Source: Rhineura floridana
Lineage: Eukaryota; Chordata; Lepidosauria; Squamata; Rhineuridae
Reading direction: 5' to 3'
DNA length: 64,000 nt
Assembly: GCF_030035675.1 (NCBI RefSeq)
Contig: NC_084492.1
Location: forward strand, 27,863,761-27,927,760
Shown here: one piece after another, positions 54,589 to 64,000 of the stretch
Position numbering within the stretch: position 1 is the first letter of the stretch
Layout of the letters: every line of letters begins with the position of its first letter
The notes under the pieces: generated by a model
Databases searched by the model: none
What the model was told of the DNA's origin: nothing
What the model saw: only the letters and a program-made list of their open reading frames with translations
Made by a program: the position numbers and the translations under genes

Positions 54589-55267
54589 GAATGAGCCTTT
54601 GGGATTGTGGCTGTGGTCAATTAGAGGTTGGTAGGTGAGTCATCAAGTCCTTTGCCAAAGGACAGCAGATTGCACACTAGCTGAACTGTGCTTCTTCTTT
54701 TTTAGCTTCATTGTTTGGCAATGGGTCAATATAACTTTGCATGCATTTAAATGAATTAACACAGGCAGAGGAGCATTTCCCCCTCACTCTGTGAGAAACT
54801 GCAACCCCAAGTGTTGACAAACGGAGGTTATGGGTGTTGTTGTTTGGGTGACTTAAGTCACATTCATCTACAGTGGAAATAACTTCCTTGACTTTCTCTG
54901 AAGGCCAACATGATAGTCTCACAAGGAAAGTTCTTCCTAGCTCTGCCCGGTACAGTCTAGGACAGATCCTGCTGATTTTGGATTGCACTGGCGATTTATC
55001 CAATGTTTATCCTGAAACAGCTTTCAGCAAAGTTGCTGAGTGCACAGGAGGACTGCAGACTCATCTCATTTTCACTCCTCGGTATCCTGAGGGGCCTACA
55101 AAACTGTTCTACCCAATACATAACATTATTAATATAACCGTATATCTAAAAGAGACTCAAAAAAGACCAAGTGGAATTTGTGGTGCATTAGCAGAGAGAA
55201 AAAAGGGTGTTCCTGCAAAAATTCCTGGGTCTAAAGAAAATGCTTAAGGCACAGGCACAGGCCACTA
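54589..55267. other. non-repetitive stretch with an unsupported 124-codon frame
   Basis: Frame 54873-55247 (plus) has no recognisable domain, splice context or repeat similarity. I treat it as chance. Confidence 0.4.
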
Positions 55268-55385
55268 GAGTCAGTGTAGTGCAGCAGACAAAATGTCAGA
55301 CTTGGCCTGTGGCATTCCAGGTTCAGAAACTCCTACTCAACAGGAAGCTCACATGGTGATCTTGAGGTCATCACTGGGTGGTATC
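55268..55385 (+). mobile_element. tRNA SINE head, diverged
   Basis: agtcagtgtagtgcagcaga, caggttcagaaactcc and aggaagctcacatggtgatc echo the Sauria/L2 SINE head. The tail is lost. Confidence 0.55.
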
Positions 55386-55705
55386 TAAGCAACGTGTCCC
55401 ATCAGCGTAAGGATTTCCATGTGAACAACAGGACTTTCCCCCTTCCCCCCCAGTTCCTTCCCCAAAACTGCTCTGCAGGGTTTGGGGAACCTCTAAGAAC
55501 ATAAGAACATAAGAAGAGCCTGCTGGATCAGGCCAGTGGCCCATCTAGTCCAGCATCCTGTTCTCACAGTGGCCAACCAGGTGCCTGGGGGAATCCCACA
55601 AGAAGGACCCGAGTACAAGAACACTCTCCCCTCCTGAGGCTTCCGGCAACTGGTTTTCAGAAGCATGCTGCCTCTGACTAGGGTGGCAGAGCACAGCCAT
55701 CATGG

Positions 55706-57901
55706 CTAGTAGCCATTGATAGCCCTGTCCTCCATGAATTTGTCTAATCTTCTTCTAAAGCCATCCAAGCTGGTGGCCATTACTGCATCTTGTGGGAGCA
55801 AATTCCATAGTTTAACTATGCGCTGAGTAAAGAAGTACTTCCTTTTGTCTGTCCTGAATCTTCCAACATTCAGCTTCTTTGAATGTCCACGAGTTCTAGT
55901 ATTATGAGAGAGGGAGAAGAACTTTTCTCTATCCACTTTCTCAATGCCATGCATAATTTTATACACTTCTATCATGTCTCCTCTGACCCGCCTTTTCTCT
56001 AAACTAAAAAGCCCCAAATGCTGCAACCTTTCCTCGTAAGGGAGTCGCTCCATCCCCTTGATCATTCTGGTTGCCCTCTTCTGAACCTTTTCCAACTCTA
56101 TAATATCCTTTTTGAGATGAGGCGACCAGAACTGTACACAGTATTCCAAATGCGGCCGCACCATAGATTTATACAACGGCATTATGATATTGGCTGTTTT
56201 ATTTTCAATACCTTTCCTAATTATCGCTAGCATGGAATTTGCCTTTTTCACAGCTGCCGCACACTGGGTCGACATTTTCATCGTGCTGTCCACTACAACC
56301 CCGAGGTCTCTCTCCTGGTTGGTCACCGCCAGTTCAGACCCCATGAGCGTATATGTGAAATTCAGATTTTTTGCTCCAATATGCATAATTTTACACTTGT
56401 TTATATTGAATTGCATTTGCCATTTTTCTGCCCATTCACTCAGTTTGGAGAGGTCTTTTTGGAGCTCTTCGCAATCCCTTTTTGTTTTAACAACCCTGAA
56501 CAATTTAGTGTCATCAGCAAACTTGGCCACTTCACTGCTCACTCCTAATTCTAGGTCATTAATGAACAAGTTGAAAAGTGCAGGTCCCAATACCGATCCT
56601 TGAGGGACTCCACTTTCTACAGCCCTCCATTGGGAGAACTGTCCGTTTATTCCTACTCTCTGCTTTCTGCTTCTTAACCAATTTCTTATCCACAAGAGGA
56701 CCTCTCCTCTTATTCCATGACTGCTAAGCTTCCTCAGAAGCCTTTGGTGAGGTACCTTGTCAAACGCTTTTTGAAAGTCTAAGTACACTATGTCCACTGG
56801 ATCACCTCTATCTATATGCTTGTTGACACTCTCAAAGAATTCTAATAGGTTACTGAGAGAGGACTTTCCCTTGCAGAAGCCATGCTGGCTCTGCTTCAGC
56901 AAGGCTTGTTCTTCTATGTGCTTAGTTAATCTAGCTTTAATAATACTTTCTACCAGTTTTCCAGGGACAGAAGTTAAGCTAACTGGCCTGTAATTTCCGG
57001 GATCCCCTCTGGATCCCTTTTTGAAGATTGGCGTTACATTTGCCACTTTCCAGTCCTCAGGCACGGAGGAGGACCTGAGGGACAAGTTACATATTTTAGT
57101 TAGCAGATCAGCAATTTCACATTTGAGTTCTTTGAGAACTCTCGGGTGGATGCCATCCGGGCCCGGTGATTTGTCAGTTTTTATATTGTCCATTAAGCTT
57201 AGAACTTCCTCTCTTGTTACCACTATTTGTCTCAGTTCCTCAGAATCCCTTCCTGCAAATGTTAGTTCAGGTTCAGGGATCTGCCCTATATCTTCCACTG
57301 TGAAGACAGATGCAAAGAATTCATTTAGCTTCTCTGCAATCTCCTTATTGTTCTTTAGTACGCCTTTGACTCCCTTATCATCCAAGGGTCCAATTGTCTC
57401 CCTAGATGGTCTCCTGCTTTGAATGTATTTATAGAATTTTTTGTTGTTGGTTTTTATGTTCTTAGCAATGTGCTCCTCAAATTCTTTTTTAGCATCCCTT
57501 ATTGTCTTCTTGCATTTCTTTTGCCAGAGTTTGTGTTCTTTTTTATTTTCTTCATTTGGACAAGACTTCCATTTTTTGAAGGAAGACTTTTTGCCTCTGA
57601 GAGCTTCCTTGACTTTGCTCGTTAACCATGCTGGCATCTTCTTGGCCCTGGCGGTACCTTTTCTGATCTGCGGTATGCACTCCAGTTGAGCTTCTAATAT
57701 AGTGTTTTTAAACAACTTCCAAGCATTTTCGAGTGATGTGACCCTCTGGACTTTGTTTTTCAGCTTTCTTTTTACCAATCCCCTCATTTTTGTGAAGTTT
57801 CCTCTTTTGAAGTCAAATGTGACCGTGTTGGATTTTCTTGGCAATTGGCCAGTTACATGTATGTTTAATGTGGTCACTGCTCCCAATCGGTTCAACAACA
57901 C
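55706..57901 (-). CDS. CR1/L3 reverse transcriptase frame
   Basis: 731 codons open to the stop. Order: a basic linker (about 30-170), SPGPDGIHPRVL (about 245), VTPIFKKG and NYRPVSLTS (about 289-312), QHGFCKGKSSL (about 339), motif A DIVYLDFQKAFDKVPH (about 370-385), motif B SGVPQGSVLGP (about 430-440), catalytic FADD (about 461-464), then the CR1-type C-terminus with YKSMVRPHLEYC and LWNLLPQDAVM. The catalytic aspartates are present. Its ATG is only the first in the open frame; the natural protein begins upstream in the endonuclease. In life it copies its own RNA at a nicked target. Confidence 0.95.
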   Translation of the reverse strand: MLLNRLGAVTTLNIHVTGQLPRKSNTVTFDFKRGNFTKMRGLVKRKLKNKVQRVTSLENAWKLFKNTILEAQLECIPQIRKGTARAKKMPAWLTSKVKEALRGKKSSFKKWKSCPNEENKKEHKLWQKKCKKTIRDAKKEFEEHIAKNIKTNNKKFYKYIQSRRPSRETIGPLDDKGVKGVLKNNKEIAEKLNEFFASVFTVEDIGQIPEPELTFAGRDSEELRQIVVTREEVLSLMDNIKTDKSPGPDGIHPRVLKELKCEIADLLTKICNLSLRSSSVPEDWKVANVTPIFKKGSRGDPGNYRPVSLTSVPGKLVESIIKARLTKHIEEQALLKQSQHGFCKGKSSLSNLLEFFESVNKHIDRGDPVDIVYLDFQKAFDKVPHQRLLRKLSSHGIRGEVLLWIRNWLRSRKQRVGINGQFSQWRAVESGVPQGSVLGPALFNLFINDLELGVSSEVAKFADDTKLFRVVKTKRDCEELQKDLSKLSEWAEKWQMQFNINKCKIMHIGAKNLNFTYTLMGSELAVTNQERDLGVVVDSTMKMSTQCAAAVKKANSMLAIIRKGIENKTANIIMPLYKSMVRPHLEYCVQFWSPHLKKDIIELEKVQKRATRMIKGMERLPYEERLQHLGLFSLEKRRVRGDMIEVYKIMHGIEKVDREKFFSLSHNTRTRGHSKKLNVGRFRTDKRKYFFTQRIVKLWNLLPQDAVMATSLDGFRRRLDKFMEDRAINGY

Positions 57902-58451
57902 TTACATCTCGCACCAGGTCCCGGTCCCCACTGAGGATTAAGTCCAGGGTTGCCATCCCTCTGGTCGGTTCCATGACCAACTGGTCTAGGGAATAGTCAT
58001 TTAGAATATCTAGAAACTTTGCTTCTTTGTCATGACTGGAACACATATGCAGCCAGTCTATGTCCGGGTAGTTGAAGTCACCCATTACTACCACATTTCC
58101 TAGTTTGGATGCTTCCTCAATTTCATATCTCATCTCAAGGTCTCCCTGAGCATTTTGATCAGGGGGACGATAGATCGTTCCCAGTATTAAGTCCCTCCTG
58201 GGGCATGGTATCACCACCCACAACGATTCTGTGGAGGAGTCTGCCTCTTTTGGGGTTTCGAGCTTGCTGGATTCAATGCCTTCTTTCACGTATAGAGCGA
58301 CTCCGCCACCAATACGTCCTTCCCTGTCCTTCCGATATAGTTTATATCCAGGGATAACCGTATCCCACTGGTTTTCTCCATTCCACCAGGTCTCCGTTAT
58401 GCTCACTATATCAATGCTCTCCTCTAAGACCAAGCACTCCAGTTCTCCCAT
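57813..58451 (-). CDS. CR1/L3 apurinic-type endonuclease frame
   Basis: 212 codons. Catalytic and structural motifs of the LINE endonuclease family are visible: SITETWW (17-23), GTIYRPP (91-97), MGDFNYPDIDW (123-133), TLDLILS (168-174) and GSSDH (190-194). After GSSDH the frame runs into unrelated residues to a stop, while the family continuation (TLNIHVTGQLPRKSN) lies in the reverse transcriptase frame, locating the single frameshift. The N-terminal strand is truncated, so the protein is not functional as it stands. Confidence 0.93.
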   Translation of the reverse strand: MGELECLVLEESIDIVSITETWWNGENQWDTVIPGYKLYRKDREGRIGGGVALYVKEGIESSKLETPKEADSSTESLWVVIPCPRRDLILGTIYRPPDQNAQGDLEMRYEIEEASKLGNVVVMGDFNYPDIDWLHMCSSHDKEAKFLDILNDYSLDQLVMEPTRGMATLDLILSGDRDLVRDVSVVEPIGSSDHIKHTCNWPIAKKIQHGHI

Positions 58452-58496
58452 CTTGGTTCGCAGGCTCCTAGCATTAGCGTACAGGCACTTGTAATA

Positions 58497-58800
58497 GAAT
58501 TATTTATTATTAAATTTATGTTATTTATTAAATGTCTACCCCATCCTTCCTCCTGAAGAAGCCCAGGGCAGCAAACAAAATGATTTAACAACAACAAGAG
58601 TTAAAAAAAAATTCTAAAAACAGATTAAAAACATTCTAAAAGCAGATAAAATGTTATAAAAACAATTGCAAATAAAAACATTCATCTGTCAGTAACAATC
58701 TTCTTCAGCCATCAAATGCTTGGGCAAACAGGACTGTTTTCAAATTCCTCCTAAAAGTCAATAATGTTGGAGACAGACGCACCTCATCAGTGGGGGCCTT
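58497..58800 (-). mobile_element. L2-type LINE 3' end
   Basis: Minus-strand reading EVRLSPTLLTFRRNLKTVLF, AQAFDG is an L2 C-terminus; the UTR is A-rich and ends with gctgccctgggcttcttc and ataaataa. It borders the CR1/L3 5' truncation point. Confidence 0.85.
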
Positions 58801-58914
58801 CCACAAATGGGAGGGAAGGCCCTGTCATAGGTCAATGCCAACAGGGCAGCCAAGCAGATTTAGGGGGCATGCAGGGGGGGAGAGGAGGAGAAAGTCCCAT
58901 TATCCCATTATCCC

Positions 58915-59085
58915 AATTCAAGGGCACATTCCAGCCAGGCAAAAGCACTCAAGGAGGGTGTGGAGCAGAGCTGGTAAGGGGTGTGGCCTGGAGAGGGACA
59001 TGGCCCCAAGAGAGTCCCAAGGTCCAGATAAAGAGACCTGAGGGGCCACATTCAGCCTCTGGGTCTGAGGTTCCCTACCCCTGGT
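58915..59085 (-). mobile_element. hAT family B, partial
   Basis: cattccagccaggcaaaagc through ggggtgtggcctggagaggg to gaggttccctacccctg; only the left half of the family (in complement). Confidence 0.87.
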
Positions 59086-59710
59086 CGAAGGTGATCACCT
59101 TGTGGATGCCCATGAAAGCCCTTTGAAGGAGGTAGTGGTGAGATGCATATGTGATTAAGTGGGGGGCAGGGGAGAGAATCACTTTGCCCCATTCTCTCTA
59201 CTTCTCTCCTTTGTTGTTGAGACTCAGGCTGTTCCTGGCTTCTTTTCCAGATAAATGGAAAAATCAATGGAGGTTGGTGATGTGCTTCCTACACTTGATT
59301 GCCAATAAAGGATATTACTTTCCCTTGATTTGTAATCATGGCAACAAGGTGCCTGAAGACTTGATGTTAAGCTTCTCGCTTTGTTCATGGTTGTGGATGT
59401 ACTTCATCAATGCAAACAGGCTATGATCATTGTTGGCACTTAATAGCACTGAGGCCACCTCTAAGGGTGAGTCCCTTCATAGGTCTTCATGGGGGAATGT
59501 ATCTTGTGAGCATCTGCCCAAGAAGCTTCACACACACTGTAACCAGTGGCTGGTCAGATAACTCACCTAGAGTCATAGTTCAGTGGCAGAACATCTGCTA
59601 AAATGGACATTTCTTCAAATTGTTAGGGAGGGATTGTCATTTACCATACTGTATCTCACTGCAAAGTGTGGAAGGAAGCCTAACATAGTTTCACACTGGA
59701 CACACTTCCT
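59086..59710. other. mostly non-repetitive
   Basis: No gene. agtcatagttcagtggcaga near 59574 is a trace of a tRNA-Ala-like SINE head. Confidence 0.45.
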
Positions 59711-59801
<91 letters not shown>

Positions 59802-59803
59802 AG
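59711..59803. repeat. (AAAG)n microsatellite, about 23 units
   Basis: Perfect array of about 93 bp, same motif and orientation as 887-1011. Confidence 0.99.
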
Positions 59804-60446
59804 TGAACATCCAGGTGGATCCTGGATGTGCTGGCTATTCCTTCCGGAATCAGAATCAGGATTGCTGACATGTTTTCCTCCCTTGTTTTTAATGTGAACT
59901 CTAACATGCAAGTGGTACATGGATAATACTACATATCACATAGTTGTCCGAGTCTCTATAAGGCATTACTAGGCAGGGCTACTCAAGTGAAGACACCCCC
60001 CACCCAGGAACCCCTTATGTAGGATCAAGGCAGGCACACTACTTGTGTGAGAACTGTCTCTTGGACTGGGACAGGGCAAGTAACCAGGCACTCCTACAAG
60101 TAGGCTGGAGAGCAGGTTCGGTCTGTTCATGCCTGTGCGGACAGTGGCACGTCCTTGGTGCCTGAGGTGGAGACACCTCAGCCAGTTCACTTCTGAGCTC
60201 TTCCTCTGAACCCTCCCGTGGGGTAGGAGTGCTGTCAACTGTCAACTTTACTTTGTCTGCAGCAGCCTGCACCTCAGGGGCAGGGCTGTCACTTGACAGA
60301 CTACTGAGATCTTCACCTGCATTGTTGCCCCCGCTTTGAAGACCATTGGGCCCTTGCCCTGGATCCCAGTCCTCCTCTTCGTCAGAGTCACTCTGCCAAG
60401 AGTTCTCCACAGGGCTTATGTTAGTGGATCAAAAAATGCTGAACAC
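59804..60446. other. unclassified stretch with acidic minus-strand frame
   Basis: Frame 60410-60039 (minus, 123 codons) begins MENSWQSDSDEEEDWDPGQG and is rich in S, E, D and P. It has no recognisable fold. It may be a decayed repeat-encoded or chance frame; no splice or promoter context supports a host gene. Confidence 0.3.
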
Positions 60447-60580
60447 CAGGGAAGGGGAATGTGTGGTCCTTCAGATGTTGTTGGGATACAACTCCCATGA
60501 ATCCTACCCATTAGCTTACTTGCAGGAGCTGGTACGAGCTGCAGTCAAAGATCTAGAGGGCCACAGGTTCCTCATCCTTA
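60447..60580. mobile_element. short palindromic hAT element
   Basis: cagggaaggggaatgtgtgg to ccacaggttcctcatcctta, inner arm gttgttgggatacaactccc. Confidence 0.82.
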
Positions 60581-61375
60581 CTAAAGACCACTGGTCTATT
60601 TTCTGGTACTATCTACAACTATTATGTCATGTGTGAATGTATATTGAGGAATCCTGTAACTTTCCCACTGGGTAACAACAATAACATTATCTATGATATC
60701 AGTGCAGCATCCTCCCATGCTGCATGGGAGCATTCTCCCACCCTGGACTCATTCTGGATGGAAGAGCCGGATATACATTTAATAAATGAATTAATAATAT
60801 ATTGTACCTACTTTGGCAAGGTCCCATTTAACACTAGCTTTGAAAGCAACCTAAATCAGCGCAAGAGAACTGAATGACGCCATTTATTTTTACACCACCA
60901 TGTCAGTCTGTGTACAAACGATGAATGTTTTGAACTAGTGGTATCTATCAAGTCTCCTTGGAAATCACTGGGTGGCGGGGATGAATATAGTTCCTTTTTC
61001 ACCAACTCTTGATATATTTCACTTATTTGATGTCTTCCGTTTCATGTTACTCCTTTAATAAATATCCCTTTGCAGCACAGGAAAGGGCTTACCCCATGTC
61101 AATGAAGTCTCAGAGACTTGATAATCTTGGCTGGTATTTGAAATGGGGTTCTTGTGAAGACCAAAAAGATTGGCAGTGGCTATAGCTCATTATTCTGTCA
61201 AGGCATTGACATAGAGATCTATGTGAAGTGATCTGTGATTACTTGGTATCGATTAGAACTCTGCTGAGAAGGAATGGCTGCCTCCGTGAGATAGTCCCTC
61301 CCTGAATGAGTCACGCTTCCTCTTCAAGATGCTCTGCAATACAGTTTTGTTCAACAGTACCACTGGTGACCTAGA
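60581..61375. other. mostly non-repetitive
   Basis: About 800 bp. gagccggatatacatttaat near 60765 may be a short L2-like tail. Otherwise unique. Confidence 0.42.
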
Positions 61376-61414
61376 TCAGCCTTTGCCAAACTGATGCCCT
61401 CCAGATGTTTTGAT
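61376..61414. mobile_element. short hAT element, end fragment
   Basis: cagcctttgccaaactgatg, ccctccagatgttttg: the left end of the subfamily seen at 48233. Confidence 0.65.
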
Positions 61415-61570
61415 TGAGGGAGTTTATTTCTATGCCTCCTTTCCACAGCAAGCTGTGTCCAAAGCGGCTTACAAGAAATATTCAAAATACAAAGCATAGA
61501 ACATAACAATACATTCACACAACACAAAAAGCAACAATTTAACAACAAACAAAATAGATTGACTATTTAA
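61415..61570 (-). mobile_element. LINE 3' tail
   Basis: tttccacagcaagctgtgtc, caaagcggcttacaagaaat followed by A-rich sequence; L2-like in reverse. The A-rich sequence resumes beyond the U6 copy. Confidence 0.55.
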
Positions 61571-61580
61571 AGAAATTTTT

Positions 61581-61678
61581 AAAAATGGAATGTCTCATGA
61601 AGTTGCTTGTCATCCTTGCACAGCGGCCATGCTAATCTTCTCAGAGTATCAGAGGGGTATATGAATGGTATGCGAGAA
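61581..61678 (-). pseudogene. RNU6: U6 spliceosomal snRNA pseudogene
   Basis: The reverse complement contains gatactctgagaagattagc and atggccgctgtgcaaggatg, then acaagcaacttcatgagaca and ttccattttt. These align with the central, AGAUUAGCAUGG-containing region and the 3' stem of U6. The 5' stem is degraded (tctcgcataccattcatatac) and several core positions differ, so it is a retropseudogene. No TATA or proximal promoter element was recognised upstream. Confidence 0.88.
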
Positions 61679-61799
61679 TAGACTTGCATGAGTAGGGGAG
61701 AGAAGTCAGTTTACAAAACCCAACCATAAATTCAAACAGAGCAAAGCCCAACAATTTAGCAAACCAAATAAATTTAATATTACCAAAGAATAATCTAGA

Positions 61800-62295
61800 T
61801 TTATTTATTTATTATTTGATTTATACCCGGCCCTTCTTTCCAGCAGGAGCCCAGGGTGGCAAACAAAAGCACTAAAAACACTTTAAAACATCATAAAAAC
61901 AGACTTTAAAATATATTAAAACAAAACATCTTTAAAAACATTTTTTAAACAAAAGCTTTAAAAATGTATTTTTTAAAAAACAAAGGTTTAAAAACATATT
62001 TTTTTAAAAAAAGAAGGTTTAAAAACATATTAAAAAGCAATTCCAACACAGACGCAGACTGGGATAAGGTCTCTACTTAAAAGGCTTGTTGAAAGAGGAA
62101 GGTTTTCTGTAGGTGCCAAAAAGATAACAGAGATGACTCCTGTCTAATATTTAAGGGGAGGGAATTCCAAAGGGTAGGTGCCACAACACTAAAGGTCTGT
62201 TTCCTATGTTGTGCAGAACAGACCTCCTGATAAGATGGTATCTGCAGGAGGCCCTCACCTGCAGAGCGCAGTGATTGATGAGTGATCGATTTAAA
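61800..62295 (-). mobile_element. L2-type LINE 3' end
   Basis: Minus-strand reading HRKQTFSVVAPTLWNSLPLN, IRQESSLLSF, QKTFLFQQAF is an L2 C-terminus, then an A-rich UTR with the tail gccaccctgggctcctgctg. Confidence 0.87.
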
Positions 62296-62528
62296 TACCT
62301 AAGTACAAAGCAAAAAAGAAAACCAACAGACAGTAGAGCTCCAGGTACAGTGGCTGCTGGTACCCACCAGACCTGCAATGGGAGGGCTGCAATTGGAGTG
62401 TGGCCAACAAGGTCATGGGGGAGTGGCCAAGTTTTGGTTTTCTTCCCATTCTCCTCCTTTGCAAACATACTGTGAATACTTAGGGATGCCAATTTTGCAT
62501 ATATCACCTAACTAAATGGTAAGGGGTC

Positions 62529-62693
62529 TTAGGCTGTGTACACACCATATATTTAAAGTGCATTATTTATCCCAAAGAATCCTGGGGATGGCAGTTTACC
62601 CCTCAAAGAGCTAAAATTGTCAGCAAAAACTACAGTTCCCAGAATTCTTTGTGGAAAATAGTGTGCTTTAAATGTATGCTGTGTATGCAGCCT
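62529..62693. mobile_element. palindromic family D, full copy
   Basis: ttaggctgtgtacacaccat and atgctgtgtatgcagcctta ends; core aaactacagttcccagaatt. Confidence 0.87.
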
Positions 62694-63309
62694 TACTTTG
62701 ATTCAGAAGGGATTCCAGCTGCTGTCACAGCAGTATCATGGATAATGCTTATTGCCTAAAGAGCTCCAGAGTTAATTTTTTTAAAAAAATTAAACCAATC
62801 CTGTAAACTGTAAGTTCCAATCGCTCAGAGAAAAAAAGGTAGCAGGTGGGGAAAAACAAGAAGCCAAAATGTTAGAAAAAACGAGCCTTTCACACCATAT
62901 TATCAGTTCTGAATACTGTATGAGGATGTTCTACAAGTTTCTTCAGTATTCCACTGATGTGGGGACTCACGACATTCACACAAAGTACATTTAAGTCTCT
63001 TGGTTTTAATAAAAGCAGGATTTGCTCAACCCAAAATTCCTTCTCCTTTTGATCAACCACGTTTGCACGTGTTTCATCTCTCCACTCAAAGTGAAATTGG
63101 TGCTGGAAGTGTGCAACAACCCCACACATGCCCTGCTAATTGGATTACCAAGGCCAGGATATCTGTGTTATCAGCTACCCTCCTGCTCTCTTCTCCTTCA
63201 GCCCCCATCATGAAAGACACAGTCCTGAGTTCAGAAAGAAAATAAACATCATTTTAGAAGAGGTATTTCCCACCTTCTCTCACACTCTGGAAGGAATGCA
63301 AAAACCAAA
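62694..63309. other. non-repetitive stretch, no gene seen
   Basis: About 620 bp. 62880-63240 is complex unique sequence. Confidence 0.42.
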
Positions 63310-63366
63310 CAGCACAGAATATATATCTATATGTTATCTATATCTGTCTGTCTGTCTGTCTATCCA
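63310..63366. repeat. short (TATC)/(TGTC) microsatellite
   Basis: acagcacagaatatatatct leads into degenerate TATC and a run of four to five TGTC units. Confidence 0.85.
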
Positions 63367-63574
63367 TTATATACTTGCATTATTTATTTTAGGAATGTAT
63401 ATGCCACATCTTCAATGCCAAAATGTAAAAACAGCACTCAGAATAGGATATTGAAAAACAATCAAGTGAAAAAAACAACACAGTGATTCTCATAGGGACA
63501 GAGGAGAAAATTAGTTGGTCTGCATTTTAAAACAAGCTGACTGAATTTGCTGGTCCTGAACTTATATGTGGCAT

Positions 63575-63870
63575 GCAGCTATCAACTGGATTTCTCTGAA
63601 TTTTGCTATCCACTTTTGTTTCAAAGAATGCACCCTGAAATGCATGCACGATTCTTTTTTGGGGGGAGGAATGGGAAGATTAATGTTTTGAAAAGCATAG
63701 AAATCTGTATATAGAAGAAGAATGTATACAATAAGTACGCATAGAATCTAAATGTGATTTTTGTAAAAAAAAAAAAAAAGCCGCAAGAACAAGAATGGGA
63801 TAGATCTATGATTGATCACATGTGGAATTAACATGAGACAAAGACGGACTGATCATCTCTAGATTCTTCC
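63575..63870 (+). mobile_element. hAT family A-like, very old
   Basis: tggatttctctgaattttgc and aaaatgcatgc-like blocks recall 36190-36664; no intact ends. Confidence 0.4.
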
Positions 63871-64000
63871 ACCTACAATCTAGGAACCATTTATCCATGT
63901 GACCTACTGCTTCCGTAGAGCAGCCTTCAGATTAGTCTCTAGCAATAAAACCTTCTGAGGACTCTTCAGTTTGATGTGGAGAATAATCTGTTCCTTCCAA

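Larger units (their letters stand above)
55497..58496 (-). mobile_element. CR1/L3 LINE, 3 kb, EN and RT preserved
   Basis: The most complete element in the window. From its 5' side (58496) it holds an endonuclease domain lacking only its first residues (YKCLYANARSLRTK precedes the frame), the full reverse transcriptase, and a 209-bp 3' UTR ending in taagaacataagaac-type repeats (in complement). ORF1 and the 5' UTR are missing: a 5' truncation typical of the clade. One frameshift near 57855-57875 separates EN and RT. It is the source-like relative of the young fragments at 28413 and 52104. Confidence 0.96.

Noticed and set aside
54873-55247. 124-codon plus-strand frame
   Set aside because: No domain, repeat or splice support; length is within chance for 64 kb and six frames.
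56018-58494. Several plus-strand frames of 60-140 codons
   Set aside because: Antisense shadows of the CR1/L3 endonuclease and reverse transcriptase.
61581-61678. Functional U6 gene
   Set aside because: The 5' stem is degraded, core substitutions are present, and no upstream promoter elements were recognised.

Overview
The window looks like intergenic or deep-intronic DNA from a squamate reptile, most likely a lizard. I reach this from the repeat community: RTE/BovB LINE ends, tRNA-derived SINEs carrying BovB tails (the Sauria SINE architecture), a 5S rRNA-derived SINE with the same tail, CR1/L3 and L2 LINEs, a Penelope-like element, and many short non-autonomous hAT elements. I cannot name the species. 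I found no host protein-coding exon, functional tRNA or rRNA gene, CRISPR array or operon. Nearly every longer reading frame is LINE protein or an antisense or microsatellite shadow.

Layout. At 1-9350, CR1/L3 tails, hAT elements, a BovB end (8262-8570) and an L2 end (8775-9347) alternate with non-repetitive DNA. At 9350-17260 there are several hAT copies, an RTE-like LINE remnant (15424-15900) and a SINE-BovB-SINE composite with one flanking duplication (16251-16844). At 17260-29070 nested hAT, SINE, BovB and CR1/L3 copies surround a degenerate Penelope-like element (26960-27945). At 29070-41380 lie an unclassified LINE 3' end, a 5' LTR with primer-binding site and leader (34639-35350), a 306-bp hAT hairpin (37688-37993) and the 5S SINE (41128-41372). 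At 41380-55490 are clusters of a palindromic element, a CR1 copy holding an L2 and a SINE (48468-49870), a stack of three element types (50411-51110) and another hairpin carrying a CR1/L3 tail. The best-preserved element is the 3-kb CR1/L3 LINE at 55497-58496 (minus): a 731-codon open reverse transcriptase frame and an almost complete endonuclease domain, separated by one frameshift. The right end holds L2 pieces, a microsatellite and a U6 snRNA pseudogene (61581-61678).

How the parts fit. Three LINE machineries each have a SINE partner here, recognisable by shared 3' tails: BovB with the Sauria-type and 5S SINEs, L2 with a second tRNA SINE, and CR1/L3 with a tRNA-Ala-like SINE. The DNA transposons are mostly short hAT elements; at least seven copies have exact 8-bp target duplications, and one Tigger-like element sits in a TA site. 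Nesting gives a local relative chronology in which CR1/L3 insertions are among the latest events.

Several 300-1000 bp stretches without recognisable repeats are the places where conserved regulatory elements could lie. I list them as candidates only, since conservation cannot be judged from one sequence. I did not find evidence of a new biological system.
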